DNA from: Ramlibacter agri
GTDB taxonomy: Bacteria; Pseudomonadota; Gammaproteobacteria; Burkholderiales; Burkholderiaceae_C
DNA: 64,000 bases
Direction: 5' to 3'
Assembly: GCF_012927085.1 (NCBI RefSeq)
Contig: NZ_JABBFX010000001.1
Span: forward strand, 2,294,001-2,358,000
Part shown: in pieces, positions 8,335 through 16,287 of the stretch
How positions within the stretch are numbered: position 1 is the first letter of the stretch
Layout: each line of letters starts with the position of its first letter
Program-made: the position numbers and the translations under genes
Notes under the pieces: generated by a model
What the model saw: only the letters and a program-made list of their open reading frames with translations
What the model was told of the DNA's origin: nothing
The model's database searches: none

Positions 8335-9996
8335 ATGCACATGGAACAACCGCTGGCGCCGCTGGCGCGGCACCTGGAACAACTCGACGCGCCCGTCCGC
8401 GACTACGTCGCGCAGGCCACCGCGGCGGCCCGGGCGCGCCTCACTCGCGACGGCGCCTTCGACGCGCAACTCGCCCACGAGCGGCAGCGCGAGCTGCACG
8501 GCCTGGCCTGGATCGCCACCACCGCGGAAGCCGTGACTGCAGCCGCGCAATGGGGCCTGCGACTGGCGCGCGAGAACCGGCTGGCCGCTGCCGAGAGCCT
8601 GGTGCTGCGCATCGCCATCGGCGAGTACCTGGCACAGCTGGCGGGCGGCATCGCGATGAGCCAGTCCGAGATCTTCCGGCCGGCCGAACTGGGGCTCATG
8701 CAAGCGGCAATGGCGTTGCAGGCGGATGCCACCGTGGCGTGGTTCCTGGAGGAGGGCAACACGGCCGCCAACAGAAGCGCTCTGATGCAAGCTGTCCGGG
8801 ATGGCGCGACCGTCGATGACTCGCTGGTCGACCCCGACCTCGCGATGGTGCGCGAGCAGTTCCGCCGCTTCGCCGACGAGCGCATCGCGCCGCGCGCGCA
8901 CCTGTGGCACCTGGACGATGCGCTGATCCCCGACGAAGTTGTCGCCGAGATGGCGGCGCTGGGCACCTTCGGCGTCTGCATCGCGCCGGAACACGGCGGC
9001 CTCGGCCTGGGCAAGCTGGCCATGTGCGTGGTGACCGAGGAACTGAGCCGCGCCTGGATCGCCGCCGGCTCGCTGGGCACGCGCTCCGAGATCGCCGGCG
9101 AGCTGATCTCGCTGGCCGGCACGCCGCAGCAGAAGGCGCAGTGGCTGCCGGGCATCGCCTCCGGCGCCGTGCTGCCGACCGCGGTGTTCACCGAACCCGA
9201 TACCGGCTCGGACCTGGGCTCGCTGCGCACGCGCGCGAGCCGCACCGAAGCCGGCTGGCGCATCGACGGCAACAAGACCTGGATCACGCACGCGGCGCGC
9301 AGTGACCTGATGACCGTGCTGGCGCGCACCGGCGACAAGGGCTATGCCGGCCTCAGCATGTTCCTCGCGCCCAAGCCGCGCGGCAACGATGCGCAGCCCT
9401 TTCCAGCGGAGGGCATGAGCGGCGGCGAAATCCAGGTGCTGGGCTACCGCGGCATGAAGGAGTACGAGATCGCCTTCGAGGGCTTCGCCGTGCCGGCCGA
9501 CGGCCTGCTGGGCGGCGTCGAAGGGCAGGGCTTCAAGCAGTTGATGCAGACCTTCGAAGGAGCGCGCGTGCAGACCGCGGCGCGCGCCGTCGGCGTTGCG
9601 CGGCGCGCGTACGAGCTGGGCCTGCGTTACGCCCAGGAGCGCAGGCAGTTCGGGCAGGCGATCATCGCGTTCCCGCGCGTGGCCGACAAGCTGGCGCTGA
9701 TGCTGGCCGAGACGGTGCTGGCGCGCGAGCTGACCTACTTCGCCGCGACCGAGAAGGACAAGGGCCGCCGCTGCGACATCGAGGCCGGCATGGCCAAGCT
9801 GCTGGCCGCGCGGGTGGCATGGAGCAACGCGGACCTCAGCCTGCAGGTCCACGGCGGCAACGGCTACGCGCTGGAGTTCGAGATCAGCCGCGTGCTGTGC
9901 GATGCGCGCATCCTCAACATCTTCGAGGGCGCGGCGGAGATCCAGGCGCAGGTGGTTGGACGCGGCCTGCTGGCGCGCGACGGCGGGGTGGCGTGA
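8335..9996 (+). CDS. mcd: Acyl-CoA dehydrogenase, methylsuccinyl-CoA dehydrogenase-like
   Basis: 553 residues, much longer than a 380-residue acyl-CoA dehydrogenase. An extra N-terminal domain of about 160 residues precedes the FAD-binding dehydrogenase core, as in Mcd of the ethylmalonyl-CoA pathway. Characteristic core stretches are [46 protein letters not shown] and a C-terminal [15 protein letters not shown]. Mcd oxidises (2S)-methylsuccinyl-CoA to mesaconyl-C1-CoA with an electron-transfer flavoprotein. It starts one base after the Mct stop. No crotonyl-CoA carboxylase/reductase or ethylmalonyl-CoA mutase is nearby, so it seems to serve a dedicated degradation route. An in-frame ATG two codons downstream is equally possible as start. 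Confidence 0.8.
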   Translation: MHMEQPLAPLARHLEQLDAPVRDYVAQATAAARARLTRDGAFDAQLAHERQRELHGLAWIATTAEAVTAAAQWGLRLARENRLAAAESLVLRIAIGEYLAQLAGGIAMSQSEIFRPAELGLMQAAMALQADATVAWFLEEGNTAANRSALMQAVRDGATVDDSLVDPDLAMVREQFRRFADERIAPRAHLWHLDDALIPDEVVAEMAALGTFGVCIAPEHGGLGLGKLAMCVVTEELSRAWIAAGSLGTRSEIAGELISLAGTPQQKAQWLPGIASGAVLPTAVFTEPDTGSDLGSLRTRASRTEAGWRIDGNKTWITHAARSDLMTVLARTGDKGYAGLSMFLAPKPRGNDAQPFPAEGMSGGEIQVLGYRGMKEYEIAFEGFAVPADGLLGGVEGQGFKQLMQTFEGARVQTAARAVGVARRAYELGLRYAQERRQFGQAIIAFPRVADKLALMLAETVLARELTYFAATEKDKGRRCDIEAGMAKLLAARVAWSNADLSLQVHGGNGYALEFEISRVLCDARILNIFEGAAEIQAQVVGRGLLARDGGVA

Positions 9997-10856
9997 TGCC
10001 GGCGCCGACCGTCTTCCATGGCATCGGCGGCCGCGGCGGGCTCGACATCGTCGACGCGCAACTGCACCTGGCGCCGCAGCCGGACCTGGGTGGTATCGCC
10101 ACCGCGATGGACGCGCTGGGCATCCGCTCCGTGCTGTTCGACGAGCTCTGGGGCCGCAACGAGCAGGACCACGGGACGCCTTGCATCGAATTCGGCGACG
10201 GTGCCTACCGTCCCCTCAGCCCGCTGGCGCAGGCCGCGGCGCTGCAGGATCCGCAGCGTTTTGCGTGGCTGCAACGCGTGACGCGGCGCGATCCGGGACT
10301 GGCGTCGCTGATCCCGCAGTTGGGCGCGGCTCCCGGCTGCAAGGCGCTGCGCGTAGTCATCTTCGATCGCGACGAATGCGGCTTGTTCCGCAGCGGCGCT
10401 TATGACGCGCTGCTGTCGCAAGCGCAGGAGGCCGGGCTGGCCTTGTGCCTGCTGGCGCGCGACGCCGGCGCGCTGCTGGAGTCGGCGGCTGCGCGCTTCC
10501 CGCGCCTGCGCTTCGTCGTCGACCACTGCGGCTGGGTGCGCAAGGAGGCGCATTGGCGCGAGGTGCTGGCGCTTGCGCGGCACGACAACGTCTGGCTGAA
10601 GTGGAGCCACTTCCACCGCGCGTTCGGCGACGGCGAGGTCCATGCGCAAGGCGTGCAGGGCGCTTTCGAGCAGGCGTTGGGCGCTTTCGGCGCGCGGCGG
10701 GTGCTGTGGGCCGGCGATGTCACGCATGAAGAAACCTCGGCGACCTGGGCCGAGTTGCTGGCCTTCGTGCTGCGCAATCCCGCATTGAACGATGCGGATC
10801 GCGAGTGGGTGCTGGGTGGGGCGGCGCGGGAGGTGTTCCGCTGGGCGAAGGCGTAG
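9996..10856 (+). CDS. Amidohydrolase-2 family TIM-barrel hydrolase/hydratase
   Basis: 286 residues. The start ATG overlaps the Mcd stop (TGATG), so it is translationally coupled and the last gene of the operon. Motifs of the ACMSD/LigJ-like amidohydrolase group are visible: DAQLH near residues 20-24, VVDHCGW, and LWAGDVTHEE near the C-terminus where the metal or catalytic Asp sits. Members hydrolyse lactones, decarboxylate or hydrate unsaturated acids. In this operon a hydratase or lactonase acting downstream of a mesaconyl-CoA step is conceivable, but that is inference. The gene ends four bases before the convergent TetR gene. Confidence 0.75.
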   Translation: MPAPTVFHGIGGRGGLDIVDAQLHLAPQPDLGGIATAMDALGIRSVLFDELWGRNEQDHGTPCIEFGDGAYRPLSPLAQAAALQDPQRFAWLQRVTRRDPGLASLIPQLGAAPGCKALRVVIFDRDECGLFRSGAYDALLSQAQEAGLALCLLARDAGALLESAAARFPRLRFVVDHCGWVRKEAHWREVLALARHDNVWLKWSHFHRAFGDGEVHAQGVQGAFEQALGAFGARRVLWAGDVTHEETSATWAELLAFVLRNPALNDADREWVLGGAAREVFRWAKA

Positions 10857-10859
10857 CCC

Positions 10860-11543
10860 CTAGATCCCCCGTTCCACCATCTCCAGCAACTTCATCCCCA
10901 ACCCCTCCGCCTGCTGCCGGCTCGCGCCGTGCAGCGGTCCGTCGGTGACGAGCAGGGCCAGCCCGTGCACCGCGGACCAGGCCACGTACTCCGCGTGCGG
11001 CCTGCGCTCGGCGGGCAGCGCGCCGGCCTTCACCAGGTCGTCCAGCGCCGACCCCAGCAGCTGGAACGGGTTGAGCCCGCTGCGGCCCGCCTTCGCGGGA
11101 TCGGCTTCGCGCTCGGGCAGCGCGTCCTGCGGCTCGTGCGGCCGCAGGAAGGCGATGCGGAACAGGCCCGGCTCCTTCCACGCGTAGCGCAGGTAGCCCA
11201 TGCCGACGGCGCGCAGCCGGGCGCGCGCGTGGGTGAGGGCAGCCGCGCTGTTGGCGCGCGTGCCGGGCTTCAGTGGTGGCACCGCATCGAGTTCGTGTTC
11301 CATGCTGCGCGCCACCGCGGCCAGCGCCTCCGAGCGCACGGCCTGCAGGAACTCCGCGTGGCTGCCGAAATGCCGGTAGGCCGCGTTGGGCACGACGCCG
11401 GCGCGGCGCGTCACCTCGCGCAGCCCCACGGCATCGGGCCCGCCTTCGCGTGCCAGCGCCAGCCCGGCTTCCAGCAGGGCGCGGCGCAGGTCGCCGTGGC
11501 GATAGGTGCTGCGTGCGGGCGGCTGGGGCGGGGCTCGGCTCAT
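10860..11543 (-). CDS. TetR/AcrR-family transcriptional regulator
   Basis: 227 residues. The N-terminal HTH (YRHGDLRRALLEAGLALARE, then LREVTRRAGVVPNAAYRHF) is typical of TetR repressors. The C-terminal part (YLRYAWKEPGLFRIAF) looks like the WHG-type ligand domain. It is divergent from the VOC gene at 11618, with a short intergenic region that contains two palindromes. The expected role is repression of itself and the VOC gene, relieved by a small ligand. The ligand is unknown. Confidence 0.9.
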   Translation of the reverse strand: MSRAPPQPPARSTYRHGDLRRALLEAGLALAREGGPDAVGLREVTRRAGVVPNAAYRHFGSHAEFLQAVRSEALAAVARSMEHELDAVPPLKPGTRANSAAALTHARARLRAVGMGYLRYAWKEPGLFRIAFLRPHEPQDALPEREADPAKAGRSGLNPFQLLGSALDDLVKAGALPAERRPHAEYVAWSAVHGLALLVTDGPLHGASRQQAEGLGMKLLEMVERGI

Positions 11544-11587
11544 CGTTGGGGTTGATTGTGGACAGTGTCCCTATTGTCTGCTATGTT

Positions 11588-11604
11588 TGTGTACACCGTA
11601 CACA
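11588..11604. promoter_or_regulatory. Candidate TetR operator (17-base palindrome)
   Basis: TGTGTAC-ACC-GTACACA is a perfect inverted repeat with a three-base centre, 14 bases upstream of the VOC start codon and about 45 upstream of the TetR start. A second shorter palindrome, GGACA-G-TGTCC at 11560-11570, lies between it and the TetR gene. Position and size fit a TetR-family dimer site that could block both divergent promoters. Confidence 0.6.
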
Positions 11605-11617
11605 TAGGAGAGTTTCC

Positions 11618-12052
11618 GTGCAGAGCTGCTGCCCCTACCTCTATTTCGACGGCCAGGCCGACGCCGCCATGAACGCCTACCAGAAGGCCCTCGGCGGCGA
11701 GCTGAAGTTGCTGCGCTACTCCGACGCGCCTGCGGGCGGCGGCGAGCCGCCTCCGGGCTGCGGGCCGGTCGACAAGCAGCGCATCATGCACGGCATGCTG
11801 CAGTTCGATGGCGGCATGCTCATGTGCTCCGACGCGCCGAATTCCGGCATGGCCGAGAAGATGGGCGGCATGAGCGTGAGCGTGACTTTCCCGGACGCGG
11901 CGAAGGCGCGCCGCGTGTTCGACGCGCTGGCCGATGGCGCGCAGCAGGTGCGCATGCCCTTCGCGCAGACCTTCTGGGCCGACGGCTTCGGCATGCTGGT
12001 GGACCGCTTCGGCACGCCCTGGATGATCGGCGGCGGCCAGCGCGCGGTCTGA
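11618..12052 (+). CDS. PhnB-like VOC-family protein
   Basis: 144 residues from a GTG at 11618, with AGGAG upstream. The frame is open further 5', but that part overlaps the TetR gene and the operator. The fold is the glyoxalase/VOC type of the PhnB/3-demethylubiquinone group: PYLYFDGQADAAMNAYQKAL at the N-terminus, then HGMLQFDGGMLMCSD, and WADGFGMLVDRFGTPWMI at the end. Many such proteins have no known reaction. Control by the divergent TetR regulator suggests a stress or detoxification role. Confidence 0.85.
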   Translation: MQSCCPYLYFDGQADAAMNAYQKALGGELKLLRYSDAPAGGGEPPPGCGPVDKQRIMHGMLQFDGGMLMCSDAPNSGMAEKMGGMSVSVTFPDAAKARRVFDALADGAQQVRMPFAQTFWADGFGMLVDRFGTPWMIGGGQRAV

Positions 12053-12098
12053 CGGAAGGCGCGGGCGGCGCGGGCCGCTTGCTGCGATGATCGCGGCG

Positions 12099-12908
12099 AT
12101 GAAGCTCCTCGCCGCCCTTGTCCTGGTCGCAGCCGTCACCGGCTGCGTCACCCCGCCCGGCCCCTTCGAGCTGGTGTCGTGCCCGCGGGCGGACGTGCCG
12201 AACGCGGCCTACGTGGGCCCGTACTACGGCGTGGAGAACGTGATCCCGGTGCATGCGCTGGCGCAGGATCTGCGTTGCGCCGAAGCCTTCAAGGCGGAGC
12301 GTTTCCCGCAGGGCTTCGTCACCTTGTACGGCAGCTCGCGGATCAAGGCCGGCGATCCGCTGTACCAGGACGTCAAGGCTTTCGGCAGCGCCTGGACGCA
12401 GCGTTACGGCAAGCAGTTCCCGATCATGAGCGGCGCCGGTCCCGGGCTGATGGAGGCCGTGAACCAGGGCGCGCTGGAAGCGGGCGGCCCGAGCATCGGC
12501 TACACCACGTACTACGACCGCGACCCGAACGGCACGCCGGAGCGGCCTTATGGCGGCAACCCGCGCGTGCAGTTGAACCGCTACGTGTCGCAGGGGCTGA
12601 TCTTCTCCAGCGTGGCGACGCGCGAGCAGGCCATGATCAAGCACTCGGCGGCGATCGTCATCGCACCGGGCGGCACGGGCACCGAATGGGAGATCTTCCA
12701 GATCCTGGAGATGATGAAGAGCGGGCAGCTGGCGAAGGTGCCGGTGTATTTCCTCGGCAGCCGCGACAAGTACTGGCGCGCTTTCGACGCGCGGCTGGAC
12801 GACATGGCGCAGCGCGGGACGGCGGGTGCGAACGAGCTGGCCTTCCGGCAGCACGTGGACAGCGGGGACGAGTTGCTGCGGCGCCTGGCCGCCGACCTCA
12901 AGCTCTGA
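12099..12908 (+). CDS. LOG-family (lysine decarboxylase-like) protein with a lipoprotein signal
   Basis: About 269 residues. Starting at the ATG at 12099, the leader MKLLAALVLVAAVTGC ends in a lipobox (VTG-C); an in-frame ATG four codons upstream at 12087 is possible. The body carries the LOG hallmarks SGAGPGLMEAVNQGA and APGGTGTEWEIFQ, the nucleotide-binding PGGxGTxxE signature of cytokinin-type nucleoside 5'-monophosphate phosphoribohydrolases. Those enzymes are normally cytoplasmic, so a lipid-anchored periplasmic form is unusual. The gene end overlaps the convergent FAH gene by 11 bases. Family is clear, substrate unknown. Confidence 0.8.
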   Translation: MKLLAALVLVAAVTGCVTPPGPFELVSCPRADVPNAAYVGPYYGVENVIPVHALAQDLRCAEAFKAERFPQGFVTLYGSSRIKAGDPLYQDVKAFGSAWTQRYGKQFPIMSGAGPGLMEAVNQGALEAGGPSIGYTTYYDRDPNGTPERPYGGNPRVQLNRYVSQGLIFSSVATREQAMIKHSAAIVIAPGGTGTEWEIFQILEMMKSGQLAKVPVYFLGSRDKYWRAFDARLDDMAQRGTAGANELAFRQHVDSGDELLRRLAADLKL

Positions 12909-13869
12909 CCCCGGGCTCGTCGACGACGGGATTGCGGAGCACCCCCACTCCCTGCACCTCGGCCTCCACCACGTCGCCCGGCTTCAGCAGCTTCTCGGGG
13001 CGCTGCTTGCGGAAGCCCGCCACGCCGGAGGTCGTACCGGTCGTGATCACGTCGCCGGGCTCCAGGGTCACGCGCGACCAGTAGGCCACGATGCGGCCGA
13101 AGTCGTGGACCATGTTGCGGGTGTTGTCCTGCTGGCGCACCTCGCCGTTGACGCGCAGGCAGACGTCCAGGTTGCCGGTGTCGCCCAGTTCGTCCAGCGT
13201 CGCGATGCAGGGCCCCAAGGGGCAGGAGGTGTCCAGGTTCTTGCCCTGGAAGGGAATGCCGTAAGGCTGCTCCGCCAGGATGATGTCGCGCATGCTGACG
13301 TCGTTCACCACCGTCAGGCCGGCCACCACGCTGCGCCAGTCCTCGGCGCGCACGTCCTTGCAGCGCTGGCCGATCACCAGGCCGATCTCGATCTCGTAAT
13401 CGAGCTCCTCGGTCAGCCGCGAACGCACGATGGGCTCGTCCGGGCCGATGACGGCCGACGGCATCTTGAGGAAGGCAATGGGGTAGTCGGGCAGGTCCAC
13501 GCGCACCTTCTGCCGCAGCACTTCCTCCATGTGCGCGCGATAGTTGCCGCCCACCGAGATGATCTTGCGCGGGCGCGGTACCGGCGCGAGCAGGCGCACC
13601 GCGGTTTCGGCGTGCAGGAAGACAGCGTGGGTCCGCGCCTGCGCCTCGGCGGCGCGGGCCGCGGCCATCGAGAGCGGGCCGCCTTCGAGGAAGCGGATCA
13701 TGTCGCCGGGGATGCGCACCGCGGCGATCTCCGGCGCGAACGGGTCATCGGCGAGCGTCGCCGCATACGCGCGCTGCAGGTCGGCGACGCAGCGGCCCTG
13801 CGGCAGGTCGACCAGGCTGCCGACGCGCGGCCGCGCGTCGCCGGGCGCGAGATAGCTCACGAGCCGCAT
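12898..13869 (-). CDS. Fumarylacetoacetate hydrolase (FAH) family protein
   Basis: 323 residues from the ATG at 13869. The frame continues upstream, but that part overlaps the NifU-domain gene in another frame. The FAH core is evident: GGNYRAHMEEV, the metal-binding acidic cluster ELDYEIEIGLVIGQ, VVNDVSMRD, and the C-terminal TGTTSGVAGF. Members cleave C-C bonds in 2,4-dioxo acids, hydrate 2-oxo-alkenoates or decarboxylate oxaloacetate. It is the last gene of the Bug-amidohydrolase-NifU-FAH operon, so it probably carries out the final cleavage or hydration of a ring-fission or keto-acid intermediate. Confidence 0.85.
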   Translation of the reverse strand: MRLVSYLAPGDARPRVGSLVDLPQGRCVADLQRAYAATLADDPFAPEIAAVRIPGDMIRFLEGGPLSMAAARAAEAQARTHAVFLHAETAVRLLAPVPRPRKIISVGGNYRAHMEEVLRQKVRVDLPDYPIAFLKMPSAVIGPDEPIVRSRLTEELDYEIEIGLVIGQRCKDVRAEDWRSVVAGLTVVNDVSMRDIILAEQPYGIPFQGKNLDTSCPLGPCIATLDELGDTGNLDVCLRVNGEVRQQDNTRNMVHDFGRIVAYWSRVTLEPGDVITTGTTSGVAGFRKQRPEKLLKPGDVVEAEVQGVGVLRNPVVDEPGVRA

Positions 13870-14198
13870 GCGTGGCCTCCGATTTCGGCTTCGCATTGTT
13901 CGACGGCCTGGAGGATGGCGTCGCGGTCGGGGGCGCTGGCTGCTTGCAGGGACGCGAGGGCGTACTCCGAGACACGTCCTCCCGCGATCTCGACCCTCGT
14001 GACGACGTCCAGTTTGGCAAGCGCGGGCTCGATCACCGAGCTGCTGGTGACCGGCCGCAGTTCGCAGCCCACGCACATGCCCGTGAAGCGCACGCGCACG
14101 ACGCCATCAGGAGAGACGGACTCCAGTTCGAGCCCGCCGCCATGCGAGCGCAGCATGCGGTCCAGGGCCGCCACGCGCAGTGCCACGGTGCCGGTCAT
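13857..14198 (-). CDS. NifU C-terminal-domain Fe-S scaffold-like protein
   Basis: 113 residues. The CVGC motif at Cys42-Cys45 inside VRFTGMCVGCELRP matches the Nfu/NifU C-terminal domain that holds a transient [4Fe-4S] cluster between two subunits. The ATG overlaps the amidohydrolase stop by four bases, and the gene's end overlaps the FAH start by 13 bases, so it is firmly within the operon. A dedicated Nfu-like protein in a catabolic operon suggests cluster delivery to, or redox service for, an Fe-S enzyme of the pathway. No Fe-S enzyme is obvious among these four genes. Confidence 0.8.
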   Translation of the reverse strand: MTGTVALRVAALDRMLRSHGGGLELESVSPDGVVRVRFTGMCVGCELRPVTSSSVIEPALAKLDVVTRVEIAGGRVSEYALASLQAASAPDRDAILQAVEQCEAEIGGHACGS

Positions 14199-15211
14199 AG
14201 ACCCAGCTCCTGCTTCCTGGCGGCCAGGTCGACGCCCATGATGCGGGCGAAGTTCTCGCCCAGGATCTTGCGGCGGTCGTCGCGCGTGAGCTGGGGGTAT
14301 CCGTAGCCGGCGCGCAGGTCCTCGGGGATCTGCAGCTGCATGAAGGCTTCCAGGTAAGGCTGTGGGTTGCCCGCGAGCGCGGCCTCCGAGCCCCACAGGA
14401 TCTTGTCCGGGCCGCAGGTCTGCAGCAGCCGGCCCACGTGTTCCTGCACCCGGCGCGGCGCCACGCGGTAGAAGGCCATGAAGCCGGCCAGGGACAGGTA
14501 GACGTTGGGGAAGCGGGTGGCGATCGACACCAGCTCCTCGAAGTAGGGCAGGGCAAGGTGGTGCACGATGAATGTCGCCTGCGGGAAGTCGCGCGCCGGC
14601 GCCTGCAGGTCGACCGGGCTCAGCCACTCCATGTTCTGCAATCCATAAGGGTTGCCCTTGTGGAACTGCAGCACCTTGACGCCATTGGCGATGGCCCGCT
14701 CGTACATCGGGTAGGCCAGCTTCTCGTCGTCGCAGCGCCAGCAGTCCTTCACCAGCGCATGGCCGTTGTAGAACTTGAAGGACTTCGCGCCCATCACCTG
14801 CGCCTGGTGGTCGATCTGCTCCAGCGCGTCGGCCAGGCCGCGGTAGCTGGGGTCGACGCCGCCGCAGAACAGCACGCGGTCCGGATAGGCCTCGGCCATC
14901 GCATGCTGCGTGCGCACCGGCGAGTACCAGTCCTGGAACCAGTCGAACATGGGCACGGTCTGTGCCATGGCCATGTCGGTGGCGGAATTCTCGAACACCA
15001 GCCGGTGCATCTCCTCCACGCTCCAGCGGCGGTCCCAGCGGAAGTCGCGGTCGCCGCCGGGCGCGGCCGCCGGGTCGCGCACCTGGGCGCGGATGTAGGC
15101 CAGGATGCGGTCGCGCGCGGGCAGCGCGTCGTCGCGGTCCGTGCGCGTGTTGCCGGCCGACAGGTCGTAGAGGTGGATGACGTTGTCGAAGACGAAGAGA
15201 CCATCAATCAC
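14195..15211 (-). CDS. Amidohydrolase-2 family protein
   Basis: 338 residues with a TIM-barrel amidohydrolase pattern: FDNVIHLYD at the N-terminus (Asp9, His13), FIVHHLALPYFEEL in the middle, and LWGSEAAL where many members have GSD. The usual Asp of the last motif is Glu and the N-terminal D-x-H is relaxed, so metal binding may differ from classical amidohydrolases. Related proteins decarboxylate or hydrate aromatic and unsaturated acids. It lies three bases after the Bug gene and overlaps the NifU-domain gene, so it is probably the first enzyme of this operon. Confidence 0.8.
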   Translation of the reverse strand: MIDGLFVFDNVIHLYDLSAGNTRTDRDDALPARDRILAYIRAQVRDPAAAPGGDRDFRWDRRWSVEEMHRLVFENSATDMAMAQTVPMFDWFQDWYSPVRTQHAMAEAYPDRVLFCGGVDPSYRGLADALEQIDHQAQVMGAKSFKFYNGHALVKDCWRCDDEKLAYPMYERAIANGVKVLQFHKGNPYGLQNMEWLSPVDLQAPARDFPQATFIVHHLALPYFEELVSIATRFPNVYLSLAGFMAFYRVAPRRVQEHVGRLLQTCGPDKILWGSEAALAGNPQPYLEAFMQLQIPEDLRAGYGYPQLTRDDRRKILGENFARIMGVDLAARKQELGL

Positions 15212-15214
15212 TGT

Positions 15215-16183
15215 TCACTCCAGGCGGATGTTGGCGGCCTTGATGACCTGGCCCCAATGGTCGTATTCGGTGCGGATGAAGCGGCGCGTGTCTTCCGGGC
15301 CCATGCCGTCGGGGACGAAGCCCAGTTGCCCGAACGCATCCTTCACGTCCCTGCCGGCCAGCACCTGCTGGATCTCGGTGGCGAGCTTGTCGACGATGGG
15401 CCGTGGCACGCCGGCGGGCGCGAACATGCCGCCCCAGCCGATCACCTCGAAGCCCGGTACCGTCTTGTTCGCCGGCAGCGCCTTCGGGTATTCCGGCATC
15501 GGCGCGGGGCTGGCGATGGCGATCAGCTTCAGGCGGCCGTCGCGGATGAAGGGGCCGGCGCTGGCGCTGGGCTCGATCATCAGCTGCACGCGCCCGCTGG
15601 CCACGTCCGTCAGCGCCGCAGGCGAGTTGTAGGGCACGTGCACCATGTCCAGGCCGGCCTGCGCCTTGAACACTTCCATTGCCAGGTGGGCGTTGGAGCC
15701 GACACCGGGCGAGGCATAGGACACTTTCCCGGGGTTGGCCTTGATCCACGCCACCAGCGAGGGCAGGTCGTCGGCCGGAACGCCGGGGTTCGCGACCAGC
15801 AGCAACTGCGCGCGGGCCAGCACGTCGACCGGTTGCAAGTCCTTGAGCGGGTCGTACGAGAGCTTGGACATCAGGTGCGGCGTCGTCACGAAGGTGCTGC
15901 TCACGCCGCACAGCAAGGTGTAGCCGTCGGCGGGCGCCTTGGCCACGATGTCGCCGGCCAGGTGGCCGCTGGCGCCCGGCCGGTTGTCCGGCAGGAAGGG
16001 CTGGCCCAGCCGTTCCGACAGCCGCTGCAGGACGTTGCGGCACAGCACGTCGGGGCCGGAGCCCGCGGGTGCGGGGACCAGCACGCGCACGGGCCGCGCG
16101 GGCCATTGCGGCTGGGCCTGCGCCACGAGGGCGCAGGCGGCGAGGAAGAGCGCAGCCGTGCTGCGCAGCAGTGTGGTCTTCAT
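15215..16183 (-). CDS. Bug/TctC-family periplasmic solute receptor
   Basis: 322 residues. The leader MKTTLLRSTAALFLAACALVAQA precedes QPQWPARPVRVLVPAPAGSGPDV. The NRPGASGHLAGDIVAKAPADG segment and MFAPAGVPRPIVDKL are family signatures. It is the first gene of the leftward Bug-amidohydrolase-NifU-FAH operon. Its promoter region carries 21-base-spaced direct repeats that probably bind the divergent AraC protein. It likely imports or senses the operon's organic-acid substrate. Confidence 0.9.
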   Translation of the reverse strand: MKTTLLRSTAALFLAACALVAQAQPQWPARPVRVLVPAPAGSGPDVLCRNVLQRLSERLGQPFLPDNRPGASGHLAGDIVAKAPADGYTLLCGVSSTFVTTPHLMSKLSYDPLKDLQPVDVLARAQLLLVANPGVPADDLPSLVAWIKANPGKVSYASPGVGSNAHLAMEVFKAQAGLDMVHVPYNSPAALTDVASGRVQLMIEPSASAGPFIRDGRLKLIAIASPAPMPEYPKALPANKTVPGFEVIGWGGMFAPAGVPRPIVDKLATEIQQVLAGRDVKDAFGQLGFVPDGMGPEDTRRFIRTEYDHWGQVIKAANIRLE

Positions 16184-16250
16184 GGCTTGTCTCGCTCCGG
16201 CGGCGGGTTTCGCCGCACCGCGAATCTAGGCCCGGCGCGGGTCTTCGCGC

Positions 16251-16287
16251 TTGACCATCGCGGACAAAGTCTTGACGATCGCGGACA
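16251..16287. promoter_or_regulatory. Tandem direct repeats, candidate AraC-type operator
   Basis: TTGACCATCGCGGACA at 16251-16266 and TTGACGATCGCGGACA at 16272-16287 match at 15 of 16 positions and start exactly 21 bases apart, two helical turns. That is the geometry of paired AraC-family sites. The pair lies between the Bug start (16183) and the AraC start, and its last base is the A of the proposed AraC ATG. A possible -10 element for the leftward Bug promoter (TAGATT on the minus strand, around 16225-16230) lies just downstream of the proximal repeat. Confidence 0.7.

Noticed and set aside
12898..14076. Longer FAH protein of 392 residues
   Set aside because: The extra 69 residues are Arg-rich and overlap the NifU-domain gene. 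The ATG at 13869 begins at the family's normal N-terminus.
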